A stretch of 64,000 nucleotides of DNA from Breviolum minutum Mf 1.05b.01 (GCA_000507305.1 DF239143.1:233423-297422); one strand, 5' to 3'. Numbered from the stretch's first letter, positions 47,377 to 59,025 are shown. The notes: generated by a model from the letters alone, not told the origin. Made by a program: numbers and translations.

Positions 47377-50300
47377 TCAGTCAGCAGCAGTCTTGAACTG
47401 AGATCCAAAGATAGCAAATGCAAAAGCGCTACCAACCTGAGTTGCAACACACTGGCATTGCACATTTGTTCCAAATTATGACAGAATGAAACCACAGAAC
47501 ATAAATGAAAAGGCAAGAAACTGAAGCTGCATGCATGCTGTTTCCAGCAAGCACTGATAGACTTCTGTTGGACAAGCCTATCCCTTTCCATCTCGAACAA
47601 TTCATGGCTGATGCTGCCCAGTCAGCAAGCGGCAACCCATGTGCCATGAGCAGTTCGGAACCTCCTTAGGTGAATCGCAATGGTGCGATATGTTACACTT
47701 CAATGAAATCCAACACAAAAATAATCTTTGATATTCAAGCAGAGTGTCTGAGATATCTGTGAGCTGATTCTGACCACATGTTAGCACATGTCCTTGTCAA
47801 TGTGGGTAGTAAGACCTTTCCGTATCGTGCCCTTTGCCCAGGTTGCTGAGATAGGTCGAAGAAGACACCATCAGGAAATAGTGTCCTGTATTCCTTCAAA
47901 CCTCAGATATCAAGATTACAAAAAGGTGAAACAAACATAACTGACTATGGTTCACAACTGAGTCAAGTTACGTTCCAAGACTTTGGGCGGAAGTGAGTCT
48001 TCTTCATTTGGAAATCCTTGAGCAGTATGGAGAAATGATGCATTGAGTTGGATGTGCTCCATAAAGGCCAAACATTCTTCCATGAAGGTGTCCACAGTGA
48101 CATATAGCCTCGGCGGCAGTGATGACATGTACAAATGTGTATCCCCAACAAACAAAAAAGTCAATTCACACACGTAGTACATGTTCTTCTCCACACCAAA
48201 GCACTTCAGTTTCAATCGCAGTCTTCCAATAATATATTTCCTCTTCCGTTCCACTGGCCATCCAGCAACATCAGGTTGTAGAACCACTTGTTCAAACTCA
48301 TACAGTTCTTCAAGCACTTCAGCAATTAATTGCAGAGGGAATAGAATCACATTTTCGTGTAACACAATGTGTGGCTTGTACTCTGCAATGATTCTCAGCA
48401 TGATAAGTAAGTAGATGGCAGTTGGACCTGCTCCGTACTGATGGTTTCCATAAAAGGAATAGTCTGTACAGGCACTTCCACCCACAAATGCAGAAATTGC
48501 TGAAGCCCCAGGAGGGACAGACGACTCATCAATCTCAATTTTCCTTGAGCATGGTCCACCATGTTTCTCGCACCTCACACACAGATGGTCATGAAGAGTC
48601 TTTCATCTATTTACATAGCTGAAAACTAAAGTTGCATGATCAGCCTGAATTGAATAAAACAACAACTTGATATACATACAGTGGATTGTCACCAGTATCA
48701 AATGTCATATCAACACAAAAACGAAATCATTTACAGCATATGCACCTGCAGTGTGTCTCCAGCTTCATCTTCGGATCCATGATAGATTTTTTCAACTCCG
48801 AAAATGTTTGCCTGAGCGGGTTTTGATGAAGAGGTTGTGTTCAACGTAAACTTCAAAACAAACATGAAAAATCAAAGATTACCATAATACAGAGTGCCAT
48901 ACAGAGTGCCATACGCTGAGAGTGCCATACACTAAGAGTGCCATACGTATGGCACTCTTCCTCAGGCTGTATGGCACTCGTATGGCACTCTCTATAGTGT
49001 ATGGCACTCTCAGCGTATGGCACTCTGTATGGCACACTGTATGGCACTCTGTACTTGAAAACACATCCCTCCACCATCATGCCTCCGGAGGAAGACAAAT
49101 GTTTTGGACTTCAATGGATCAGATTGCTTCAAAAGATCCTTAGTCAGTTATTCGTCAATTCTTGACTACATTAAAGTCAAACTTCACATGACGACATGAT
49201 AACATGATAAATGATACTTCTTTGTCAAAATTTTGAGGCACAAAGCACAAAATACAATCCAAGACTCCACTAGGGCCAACATTGCTTTTCGCAAATAAAC
49301 TGCTGATGGCTGGTTCTTGATCTTTGAAGGAGCTGGAACTGTACAACCTCCTGATACTATAGTTGGTGCTTCATCTGATGGACGTATCAGCTGATAATCT
49401 TTCAATGCGTTCCCAAGGAATTTGACTTTCAACACACCCATTTCAGACAGGCGTTCTGATTTCTTGAAAAGAGCGTTCAATGACTCGATGTCAAAGCTTT
49501 GTTCTGGGTGTGTTGATTTTGTTTCCACTGGATCTTCTTCATCTGGTTGTGAACTGATCAATTCACCTGACATGAATTCTGTTGATCCAAGAGCCCTGAG
49601 TAGATCTTGCTTCGACAAGGTCACCTGCAAACAGCATTGTCAAATTCAAAAAAAATGGATGAATAACATTTATTTTAATTGACAAATCTGTTGAATCCTC
49701 ACAAGCAAACTTCCCCAACCCAACCTCAACAGCAACTTTCCTGTGAGATTTTTCCTTCATCTCTTCAGAACAAGCATGTTCAATATCTCCGAAGACATGA
49801 GAGGTGCCAGCATTATTGAGCAAAGCACGTTGAGCTTGTCGATTCCAGTCAGACTGGTAGATCACTTTGCATGATATCACATCCTGAGCAGTATTCCAAA
49901 TGGAATCCAAGGCCCAAATGATCGAAATCAGAAAGCCATCAACAAACAAATTCACCCTAAAGATTGACAACACATATGGTAAGCCATGATCAACAATGAG
50001 TCAATGAGATCATAATTTTCAAACAATTCAACAAGCAACAGCAAAGTCTGCAAATGAGTTTCTGGTTCAGTCCCAGCGATTGCTTGCAATGCCAATTCTG
50101 CTGTCCCAGCTCCACTGAATTCAGAAAACACTTGGATGTGTAGGTGTTTGTGATCCTTCTCCTTGTACTGCAACATTGAAAAGATCTTCCCCAACAAATG
50201 TTGTGGCCACTTGAATGATTCGACCAATGATGTTTCTTGTAGAAGATCATTTGCACATTGTTCGGATCTACCCTTTGCAGTCCTTTGTGTTCTGCCAGTT

Positions 50301-51588
50301 GACTTCGGCTTCGCTTTGGCTGTTGCTTTTGACCTTTTTTCTCTCTTAGACTTTGACTTTTTCTTTTTCGTGATTCCTTTTCTCAACTTTCTTTGTTGTA
50401 CAGTAGTGTCTGTAGCATTTTTCTTCCTTTTCTTTTGGACACCATCCTTCTGTTTCTTCTTCTGTTGTTTTGGTTGCTCCCCATTGGCCGAAGAATCCCC
50501 AGGTTTAGGGACAGCTGGAAGTGGCAAAGGCACTAATTGAAGACTACCACTACCACCACCATCAACGCCAGTCCCAGGGTTGAAGTTCATTTGCGGCACC
50601 GCCGTTGGCAAAGGAACCAGTTGAAGTCCCATAAAATCATCAGCAGCTGTAGCATCAGCTGCCCCACTTGAAGGAGCACTATCATCAGCAGAAAAACGAA
50701 ACATGGCTGGTGACCAGTGATGATAGCAAAACTTAATGCCAAGTTCCTTGTCAAATTCATATTCCTGATGTCAAAACACAATATGTTCGTACTTCATACA
50801 TACTCATACTATACGATGTACATGACCATATTGCATAATTCCTCATGATTGGCTTGAGCAGCAGTCGCAAAGACATCAACAACATTGTAGCACAGTCTTT
50901 TCTCACTGAAAGTTTCGCTACGAGTGCAGTCTCAATGCAAGCCATCCAATGCACTCTCAGATTCAACTGCGCTTTTTTTCCAAGGCCCTTGAGGCTACAG
51001 GTTGTGTGCTGCTCTCGTGGCAGTTTTAGCTGTCAGCTATGCAATGATGCAACAGCCAGCAGATTGAAAGTACGCTGCACTAGTCCAAGCGTCAGGTGTC
51101 AGCTTTCAGCTGTGCAATGATGCAAGGACTGATTGAAAGTATAAATTCAAGATGGCACTCTCAACATTTCTTTTTGATTTGTAGACTTGATCTGGGCCCC
51201 AACATGCCAGACCTAAATCAGAAGCAATATCTAGAGCAATCTTTACATTTTCCTTGTCACTTAGCGACAAAGCTCCTTCAGTTTCTAGTTGCTCCCTAAG
51301 CACTGGTAGAATCTTCTCAATGGCGTCACGTTGTCGTTCTCCATGCCTACCATGAACTCCCCTCAAACCGTAGCCTCCTACTTCTGGTTGAGCAGGCACC
51401 AGGGACATCTCTTCACTGTCTAAAGAGCTCACTGACATATCGCTGGTTGCCACTGAATCCCTATCATCACCAGGAGCAGCATCAATGTTTTGGTTCTCTT
51501 CAGTTTCAGGGGCTGCTTGTTGGACCTTGGATAATTAATGAATGAGCTCATTGTCCATGGCATCAGCACTATTCACAGCACTACTCAT
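47377..51588 (-). CDS. C5-cytosine DNA methyltransferase-like protein, nine exons (gene C)
   Basis: Predicted to transfer a methyl group from S-adenosylmethionine to C5 of cytosine in DNA. A frame-consistent exon chain is 51588/51438-51187, 50764-50033, 49883-49725, 49624-49256, 48850-48746, 48599-47972, 47901-47788, 47661-47522 and 47436-47377, giving about 850 aa if it starts at the ATG at 51438. Family motifs appear in order: I (FSEFSGAGTAEL, about 50,092-50,128), II/III (SDWN...FGDI), IV (GGSACTDYS, catalytic Cys codon 48468-48470, with Ala in place of the usual Pro before Cys), VI (LHENV), VIII (VERKRKY), a target-region-like LPTLTR, and X (LAGNSMH) next to the C-terminus. A Lys-rich nuclear-targeting stretch precedes motif I, and CVRC...C before motif IV could bind zinc. 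The ATG at 51588 is followed by an in-frame TAA, so 51438 or a splice acceptor at 51529 may be the real start. Dinoflagellate DNA carries 5-methylcytosine, and methyltransferase-bearing retroelements are known in Symbiodinium; no reverse transcriptase is seen here. All key residues are present, so activity is plausible. Confidence 0.85.
48891..49051. repeat. Inverted array of the 12-mer AGAGTGCCATAC inside an intron of gene C
   Basis: Four copies of the 12-mer (48891, 48903, 48919, 48935) are followed at once by about seven copies of its reverse complement GTATGGCACTCT (48947-49051), some shortened. The spacers also mirror each other (GCTGAG/CTCAGC, ACTA/TAGT), so the arms can fold into a long hairpin. 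It lies in the fourth intron (48851-49255) of the methyltransferase model. Confidence 0.9.
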
Positions 51589-51616
51589 GGTTTTTCAGAA
51601 ACTGCAATGAAAAGTT
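51589..51616 (-). promoter_or_regulatory. 28-bp intergenic spacer with a splice-acceptor sequence between genes B and C
   Basis: Between the TAG of gene B and the ATG at 51588, the minus strand reads a pyrimidine-rich tract ending CATTGCAG and then a short leader. This would serve as a spliced-leader trans-splicing acceptor in a polycistronic dinoflagellate transcript, or as an ordinary intron acceptor if B and C are one gene. Confidence 0.4.
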
Positions 51617-54600
51617 CTATTTGTTTAGTCTAGCAACCCTTCGAGGCAAAGAGTCAGACGCATTTGAGTCACTGAGCAAAGAAACATATGAATCACTTCT
51701 GCCAATGATGGCAGCTGCAGCTGCTGCAGTAGTTCCTGTGTTCTCATCATCATCATCATCAGAAACGTGAACAACTTCTGGAAGTCTGGGATTGATGCAT
51801 CTGTCTCCATCTGGCATTCTTTCCTCTTGCCTGTGTTGCAACATCACAAATACATGTCAAAATGAATTGTGCTTGTAGATTTGTGGACGCTACATCACCA
51901 ACACAGACAAACATTTTTGGGACATCACTGAGGCTGAGCCCCAAAAGGCTGGTGAGAAAATGCCAACGCTTTGGCATGAAAAAACTGTTGGTTTTGGTAT
52001 TTAAAACCTTGTCGCCCTAGCGGTGACCCTAGCGTACCTCTTACTGGTACTGGAAGGAAATATTATGATCTATCCCACCAAAAGAAAAGCAACAAGAGAT
52101 GTGATTCAATTTGTGAAAAAACATGAAGCACAAACCAAAGCCGCCTTGATCTTTTCAATGCTGGCACTGGTTCTTGTGAAGTTGCAAACGCAGATTTCGT
52201 CTTTCTGGGCGGAGCAGCCACAGTTCGAACATTTGGTGGAAGTTGTTTTCGAGGATCGTCAATCTCGGGGTCACCTTGGTTCTGGTTCAGTGTTCAAACT
52301 GTGACTGACACTGACACTGTGAGAGAAATCAAAGCTGTGACTGTGAACCTGCCATACAAATACAAAGCCAAGGGTCCTTTCAAGTAATTCGCAAAGTTTT
52401 CATAAAACTCTGCTCGCTGGTTGACTGGCACAAAAACAACCTCCTGAGAGAAAGAAACTACTGATCAATACCAAATGCTGAAATTCTGGCAAAACAAAAG
52501 CTAACAGCAAATCGAAACAAATGTGCTGACCAATGCAAAGGTAAGCATCAAATGGGTTTGCACAGCACAGAATCCCAATCACTTTGTAGTACCCATGCTT
52601 CTGGACATGGGAAAAACAATTTGCATCAGTCAGTACCAGCAAGTGTTCTTGATGGCAAAGAAGAAGTGAGTAGTACTCTTTGCATTGGTATTTCATCATT
52701 CTTAGATGTTGGACACTGCAGTTCAGTCCATATTCTGTGACAGTCCAACCTTTGTCTTGCAGTCTTTGACGGCCTTCATACGCAGTGGCAGAACTGCTAT
52801 CAATTCTGCCCTTCACTTTCTGTGGCTTGGAGATCACAGTAACACTCACAGTTGCCAGGGATGAAAGCTGCAAATGTCCATTTGGGTTCTTGCAAATCAT
52901 TCCGTGTTTCTGCATTACTTGAATTTCTTGAGGATGTCGTTGGCAAACTGTCAATGGTATCACACAATCTTTCTGAACAGAGACCTTGCCAATAGCACAG
53001 ATATTGCGCCTTGGTGTTTTTTCAAAGCTGTCCAGTAAACCATCACAACTTCATCATGGAATTGTCTTGAAGTTTTTTCTTGCACTGCCAAGAGACTCGA
53101 GGGCATCTGAAATGGTGTCGTCAATTTCAGACACACGCTCAACCACAGAATTGTCCCACACCTGCTTCTGTTGTACCTGCACAGTCACAGTAAAACATAG
53201 ATAAAACATTCATCAACAAACCTGGCACCAGGAACCAGCCTCCATGAACTCTGCAAGAGTGTCCACTAGTCCAGAGTCAAAAAAAGAATTGATGTGGAGA
53301 GGCAGGATGTTCTCTGTCTTCAACCTCAAGCAATGTTAGCATATGAATTTCCATGAGCAAACAAAATGAGTTCATTGATTGAACGCCTTGAATGTGATTG
53401 AGAAAATCAACCTGCCTGCATTCTGCTGAATCCAGGCGGTCTGGTGAAGCAGCACAAACATTGATGGCAAAACATCCAGACCAATCCTTAGTTCAGTTCA
53501 AGCAACAATGACCGACTTGAATGAACAAAGGTTGAACAAATCAAAGGTTGAAAAAATCAATGTCCCCAAATTCATCAAAACACGTTTGGCAAAGTTGAGC
53601 CACATCTTCACCCAACAAGCAAATGCGCTGAATATAAGATCTTCTTTCAGGATGCTTGCAAATAACTTGAAAAGCAAGAGTTGAACCGTCATTCTTGGTA
53701 ACGGAAAAATATTTGCCTGTCCCTAGTCGTGTATTGATGTGTTCCATCCTCATGGTTTTTTCCTTGTCGTTCAAATTCTTGGTATTGTCACTGTCTTGCG
53801 ATGACAACTGTTTCTGGAACCTGCTCTTTGCGACCTGAAGCTGTTCCAACATTTCCTCGGCCTCTGAGTGCATTGATTCCAGGCTGAAACCATAAACTTG
53901 CTGGATCATTTCCTGGCAATCACTGAATGGTTGCTTTAGAAGACAAAGTACATGAAATAAGAAACCTAGAAAAAAACACATGGACCCAGGGTCTATCATA
54001 GAAATGGGCAAACAAAACAACAACAAATACAACAAGTTCACTTTCGATGCAAATGAAAAGTTTCTGCCCTGCTGCTGCATGAAGAAGGCAACAAGGAAGG
54101 AAGTTTTCCAATGTATTCCCCGAGGTTTTGTTTGAAACGGATGTCAAACACATCAGCATTGGTTCGTCTTCTCAACCATGCACATGTTGATGCAGGCAAG
54201 GCTGCTCTTCCAAATGACATTCGTTGGTTCACATAATGATGCTGTGCTTCTAACACTTGCATGCAGGTAAGAGCACTACAATACTTCATAAGTTCTTTGC
54301 TGAGCGCACTTGGCATGACTCTGTCAGATGAGGATGCCCAATACACCACATACGCTGACAAATTCCCCGGAAATGTTGGGTCCAAAAAAAGCCTTGCCAT
54401 TTGAAAGTGACCATGGCCCTGCCCCCCAGCTTGTCCTCTAACTCCACTGGATGTGATGTTTTTCCACATCTCCAAAGCTTCGCTGGCAAAAAGTTTGGAA
54501 GCTTCAATGTATGTGGATTCCACTTCACTATCGTCAGATATATAAAAGAGATTTGTTGCTATTGCACAAAGTCTCCAAGGCAATTCTTTCCAGTAGCTGA

Positions 54601-57315
54601 ACACTTGGAGAAATCTTTGGGCCATTGCTGATTTACACTGGCTAAACTGTTCACATAAGTCATCCCGAGTAGCCTTGTCCAATCTCATCATGAAAGAATG
54701 AGCAGGCCCCATTGTCATGTTCAAAAGCTCTTGAGAGAACGTTTGGATCCACACTCCCTGGGCAAGCTTCACTGCCATTCTATTCTTCCAAACGCAATTT
54801 CTGCAGGAGGGTTGATTTGGCTGGTGACTGTGGGTACTAAGGGGGCAAGAGTGGAAAAAGCTGGAACAATTTGCCCCCCAACTGGAGAGTTGGAAACATA
54901 GATTCGCAACCGCCCAAAATTTGGAAGCTTCCTGACCATCTTCAGAGACAACAGCTTGGAGCAATGATATCTCTTTGGAAGTGAAATCGGGTGAGTTCCC
55001 ATCCAAGTCCTGTGATAGATACAGGAGCGCTTGTCTGCGGGGAATAAGCCAATGGAGCACGTCAAACCTGAGTTTGTTTCGGTTTGTTACAGAAGTAGTT
55101 GTTGTGTACCAGGTTCCATTTGTTGCAAGACATTCCAGTCAAGACACAGGTAACCCCACCGTGTTGAAACCAATGTTGGGCATGTGGTCTTGAAGAGGCT
55201 GGAGAAGCTCTGTTTGAGTCTTTGATCCTGCTGCAGTTGACTTCATGTTGGTTAGTTGACATCTATGTCTTATTTCTACTGAATGCAGTTTTCAAGCAAC
55301 CCTTTCAACAACTATCCTGGCCTGGATTTTTTGGTTCTTGTTGATGCAGATTGCAATGAACCTGTCACAGCGAATCCTCAATGAGAACCATCTGGATAAG
55401 CAGTTCAAGGTGTCGCTGAAGCTTTCCCAATCAAAGAAGTTCTGCATCGTGTTCATCACCTGAGCCACATTGCTAAATTGCTAAAGAACTTGATTTCAAC
55501 TTTCAACCACTTGTTCAGTGCAGATGGCAATCCCTTAGTCCTTGGCCCTTCCATCAACAACCAGTTGTTGAAAGCCAAGACACATGATGCAGTGAATGAT
55601 CACAATCTGGCAAGGGCATACTGAACTTGAAGAGCAGATTGCTCTCTTCAACACCAATACCTTCGGGATCATCATCATGACCAAGTTGCTCCTGGAGGTT
55701 GAAGTTGAAGTTTACTGTGATGTTTGACTAAAGCTCTAGTTGCTACTACTACCTACTACACTACCACTACTAATTCTACTACGTCCACTAACTGGTTCAA
55801 GTATACAACTACATGGCAAGCTCCCTTTCCATACAAAATCGAAAAGAAGCTAACAACAAAGCGAAGAATCTTGCCCCAAAATGGCCACAACTTGTCTTAG
55901 TGTCAAGATTCATTGCATCAGTTGAAAAACATTACCAAACCTACTCTCAAAATAAAAACGGTTTGGCACACATGGTTTGATTTTCAAATCAAAATCATTC
56001 AAAATCAAAACTCTCACCAGCAAGTGTCCAACTTGCAAACGAACAGGAAACATACAAAAGAAAAAGCACCCCTATCCTCTGCACCGGCCCCGGAAGGCGC
56101 AAACCATACATCTCTTTCAACACCGAAATCAGTCAGCAAAGATCGTACTCTTGGAGCTGTGAATGCAACCTTGGTTTTATCAAACGACAAATCATATTAA
56201 TATGAAGAAGGCTAAAATCCATTGACAGTTGCAGCAAAGCCAAGTAACACTTTCAGATTCAAGTGTCAAAGCAAAGAGCATCTTCTCAAGCTTTTGGTGG
56301 CTTCCCCCGGATCGTGACCCTACACACTGGATAGGGAGGAGGCGCTTAGTGATCACTGTATCTTGACGACTGGTACCAAATTGCACATAGTCAATCTGTG
56401 ATACTAAGTAGTCCCTTCCATATTGCGGGCTAGCATCACACCGCAAGTGTGCTATCCAGGGTCTTGCACAATCAGCAGAGCGACTGAAAAGAAACTGTCT
56501 TGCAAACAGCATCGTGCACATGTCAAATGTGATACGAGTATCGTATAGCAGAGCTGAAGATGGAAGCCTCATTCGTTCAAAGCCCTGCAAAATATCCAGA
56601 ACCAGTGGCTCCATCAAAATCAGCCCTATGCTCCTGAAAGCAAGTTGAAAGAAGAATTCAGTGAATTCATGAAAGGTTCACTCTTCACTCAGATTCAAGT
56701 GAAAGTCATCGATGAAACTGATAAATCTAATTTCATGTCTCCTTGAGATTGTGTCTCTCATTAATGACGGCTCACGAAGGTTGTCGCACAAGAGGACGCA
56801 GTCCAAAAGGAATTCTGGCTTGTATGCCACGCCTCCAACATTATTAGGCCGTTGCATTAAACCTGAACGAACCTGAGTGGCAATTGATGGGTTTTCAAAA
56901 GTCTTGTTCCCAAAATCGGTCTTCCTCCAATCTATGATGCAATGTATAGTATGCACATGTGCAAGACATTTATCTCAATGTATTGCATTTGCGGTGTCAA
57001 CAGCTACGCTGAAGAAAACAAAAATGATCTTCAAATTTCAAAAGTCAAAGGAAAAAATTGATGATATTAAATCATAGATACATTAAATATTGTGAATCCA
57101 AACTTTTGAACGACTGTCATTTGGTTTCTTTCTTTCAACTCAGTTCGTTTTGTACAAGCAACTTGTAACCCATGACCCAACTCGTGAAGCAATTTCAAAG
57201 CAGTGTCTTTGTCATCTGCCTTGATGGAGTCCTCCAGGCCTTTGATAATGTCAGCTGCCAGTGTTGCATCCGCAGCAGGAGGTGGAGCATTAGAATTTGC
57301 ACCCAGTGCGATCAT
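51617..57315 (-). CDS. Large multi-exon protein with RNase H/DDE-transposase-like signatures (gene B)
   Basis: Start ATG at 57315 (MIALGANS); stop TAG at 51617-51619. Exon-like blocks lie at about 57315-57110, 56937-56722, 56637-56243, 56172-56070, 55459-55290, 55255-55160, 55072-54150, 53940-53545, 53480-53412, 53324-53222, 53165-52490 and 51830-51617. Three blocks carry an ordered acidic signature: an Asp in CDASPQYGRDY (codon 56435-56437), an Asp in LLTDFGVE (56127-56129) and a Glu in VLEAQHHYV (54248-54250) followed by a Trp/Arg-rich helix. This order and context are what one expects of the D-D-E triad of an RNase H-fold recombinase, but assignment to that fold is my inference. The block near 54.8-54.2 kb (WKNRMAVK, FPGNLSAYVVYWAS, LPASTCAWLRRR) resembles sequences that I recall recurring in dinoflagellate proteomes. 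The C-terminal exon has an acidic run (DDDDDE) and poly-Ala. Two adjacent in-frame TGA codons at 53051-53056 indicate a very short intron or decay. Exon borders are approximate. Confidence 0.55.
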
Positions 57316-57734
57316 GACGAGGATCAACTGAATTGAACCTAGGCTAGACGACTGCCAAACAGCAACCAGCAACAACAAACAACAGTGGCAGTTGGCATGA
57401 CACCTCACCAGCCAGTATGCTCTACCTTTTCTAATTCAACCTTCAAACTTCAAACTTCAAGAAATTCTAAATTCCACTCAAATGTTTAATGTCACTGTCT
57501 GCCCCCAGGCCCACTCACTCACTGTCTACTATTTTTCCAGCCAGTGAAGTTTTGCAACCTGTCACAGCACAGTGTCATCTGCCAAGTTCACTTGTGTGAG
57601 ACTCTGCTCAGGCACTGCTCAGATTTTGAATCAAATCCATTAGTCATTAATCAACAGAAGGCCAAGGCTGTCAAAAGGCAAAGTCTGAGTCTGAGGCTGA
57701 ATTTGAATTGACAATTAAATTGGTTGACAATCAG

Positions 57735-58349
57735 TCACTCGATTCTTCTCTTCTTGCTTGGCGGTGGCGCTGGCAGTGGTGGCCATTCGTCTAAGCGTGT
57801 ACCAGGGAGCCAGCGATCACAACAAGGACAAAAAGGGCCAGTAAAGTCTTGATCAATGTCCTTGTTGCTATTAGCTTCATCTCGTGAAAAAGAGCGCTCA
57901 TAGTCATAGTCAAGGTCAGAAGAAGAAGAAACTGAATCGGAACAATCACTGAAGAACCATGATGATGCAGTACTGGGAGTTGCTTGCTGTGACGGTGACC
58001 GTCCATTGTTATCATCATCAGGTGACCGTCCATTGTTATCATCAGTCCCAGGCTCGACGTCTAGTTCAATTGATTGATCTGGGTCCCCGTCTGCAGATTC
58101 ATCAGATTCGTATTCTCCCTCTACGTCCTCTTCAAAACCTTGTTCTTGTTCTAGATTCAGAAGTTGTTCTTCTTGATTGTTTTCTATTTTTACTTCTTCG
58201 AAATCTGACTCTGGCTCAGGGTCTTGCTCCACTTCTCCATGTTGTTCTTCAACAGCAGTAGTGGCAGCAGGAGGAGGAGGAGAAGTCAAAGTCCTTTGAG
58301 TTTCTCTTCGAAAGTTAGAGTCACTCTTTTCCTCCGGGTCTGCTGCCAT
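57735..58349 (-). CDS. Acidic protein with C-terminal CPCC motif and basic tail (gene A)
   Basis: Single-exon reading frame of 204 codons plus a TGA stop. The ATG at 58349 is the first in-frame methionine (MAADPEEK). The frame stays open further upstream, but without an earlier ATG. The N-terminal half is rich in Pro, Glu and Asp, followed by a long acidic stretch, a duplicated DDNNGRSP octapeptide (about residues 125-145) and a Ser-rich segment. The C-terminus has the cysteine cluster FCPCCDRW and ends in the basic KKRR, which looks like a nuclear localisation signal. I do not recognise the family and assign no function; a small nuclear, possibly metal-binding, adaptor is an inference. It is the first gene of the minus-strand series, and the next start codon lies about 420 bp downstream. 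Confidence 0.6.
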   Translation of the reverse strand: MAADPEEKSDSNFRRETQRTLTSPPPPAATTAVEEQHGEVEQDPEPESDFEEVKIENNQEEQLLNLEQEQGFEEDVEGEYESDESADGDPDQSIELDVEPGTDDNNGRSPDDDNNGRSPSQQATPSTASSWFFSDCSDSVSSSSDLDYDYERSFSRDEANSNKDIDQDFTGPFCPCCDRWLPGTRLDEWPPLPAPPPSKKRRIE

Positions 58350-58892
58350 AGCGGCAAACTGCAAACTTTGAGCTTTGTTCGAACTGCGACGAACACTACA
58401 TGAATTCAAATGTGGTCAGTTATGTCAATTGTCAGCTTGCTACATCTACAGTGCTACAATGTCCCTTGAACAAATCTTGCATCTATATTCACAACTATAT
58501 TCACATTATTTGCAGTGTGGGCGCCAATATGAAATGAATGTCGGTTCACAACTCAAAGTTCCCAGATTCAAATTCGTATTGTATATTCAACTTTACTTTC
58601 AATCATTCAACAGAATCATATCAATATTATGGTATCTATGTCTATGCGTGCTTTTTACTTGCTTCCAAAACTTCTGTATGTGCTGAAAAAGCTATAGAGT
58701 GACCATCATCCTGTTTCCCACATTCAAAAAAAACTGCAGCTTGGAAACTGTTCTGCTTGATGTCAAAGGTACCATCACACCATGGCAGCGTGCGGCAGAA
58801 CGAGCAAACTAGACTCCTCCCTTTAGACTCTTTAGCTCCACCACTGAAACTCTGTAGATAGGAATGTTTGTTTCCACTTTATCTTGAAATTA

Positions 58893-59025
58893 CCACCTTG
58901 ATGTAAACTCTGCAAAGCACAGCTGATCAGAAGGAAGGGCTAGGTGGCCCCTTGAAAATGCCACCTTGATGTAAACCCTGCAAAGCACAGTCCGGCGATC
59001 AGAAGGAAGGGCTAGGTGGCCCCAT
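58893..59025. repeat. Tandem duplication, period about 68 bp
   Basis: CCACCTTGATGTAAAC...GAAGGAAGGGCTAGGTGGCC occurs twice, starting at 58893 and 58961. Confidence 0.85.

Noticed and set aside
40063-58349. Classical LTR retrotransposon or LINE carrying the methyltransferase
   Set aside because: No reverse transcriptase, integrase, gag-like or long terminal repeat sequence was seen in or beside the cluster.
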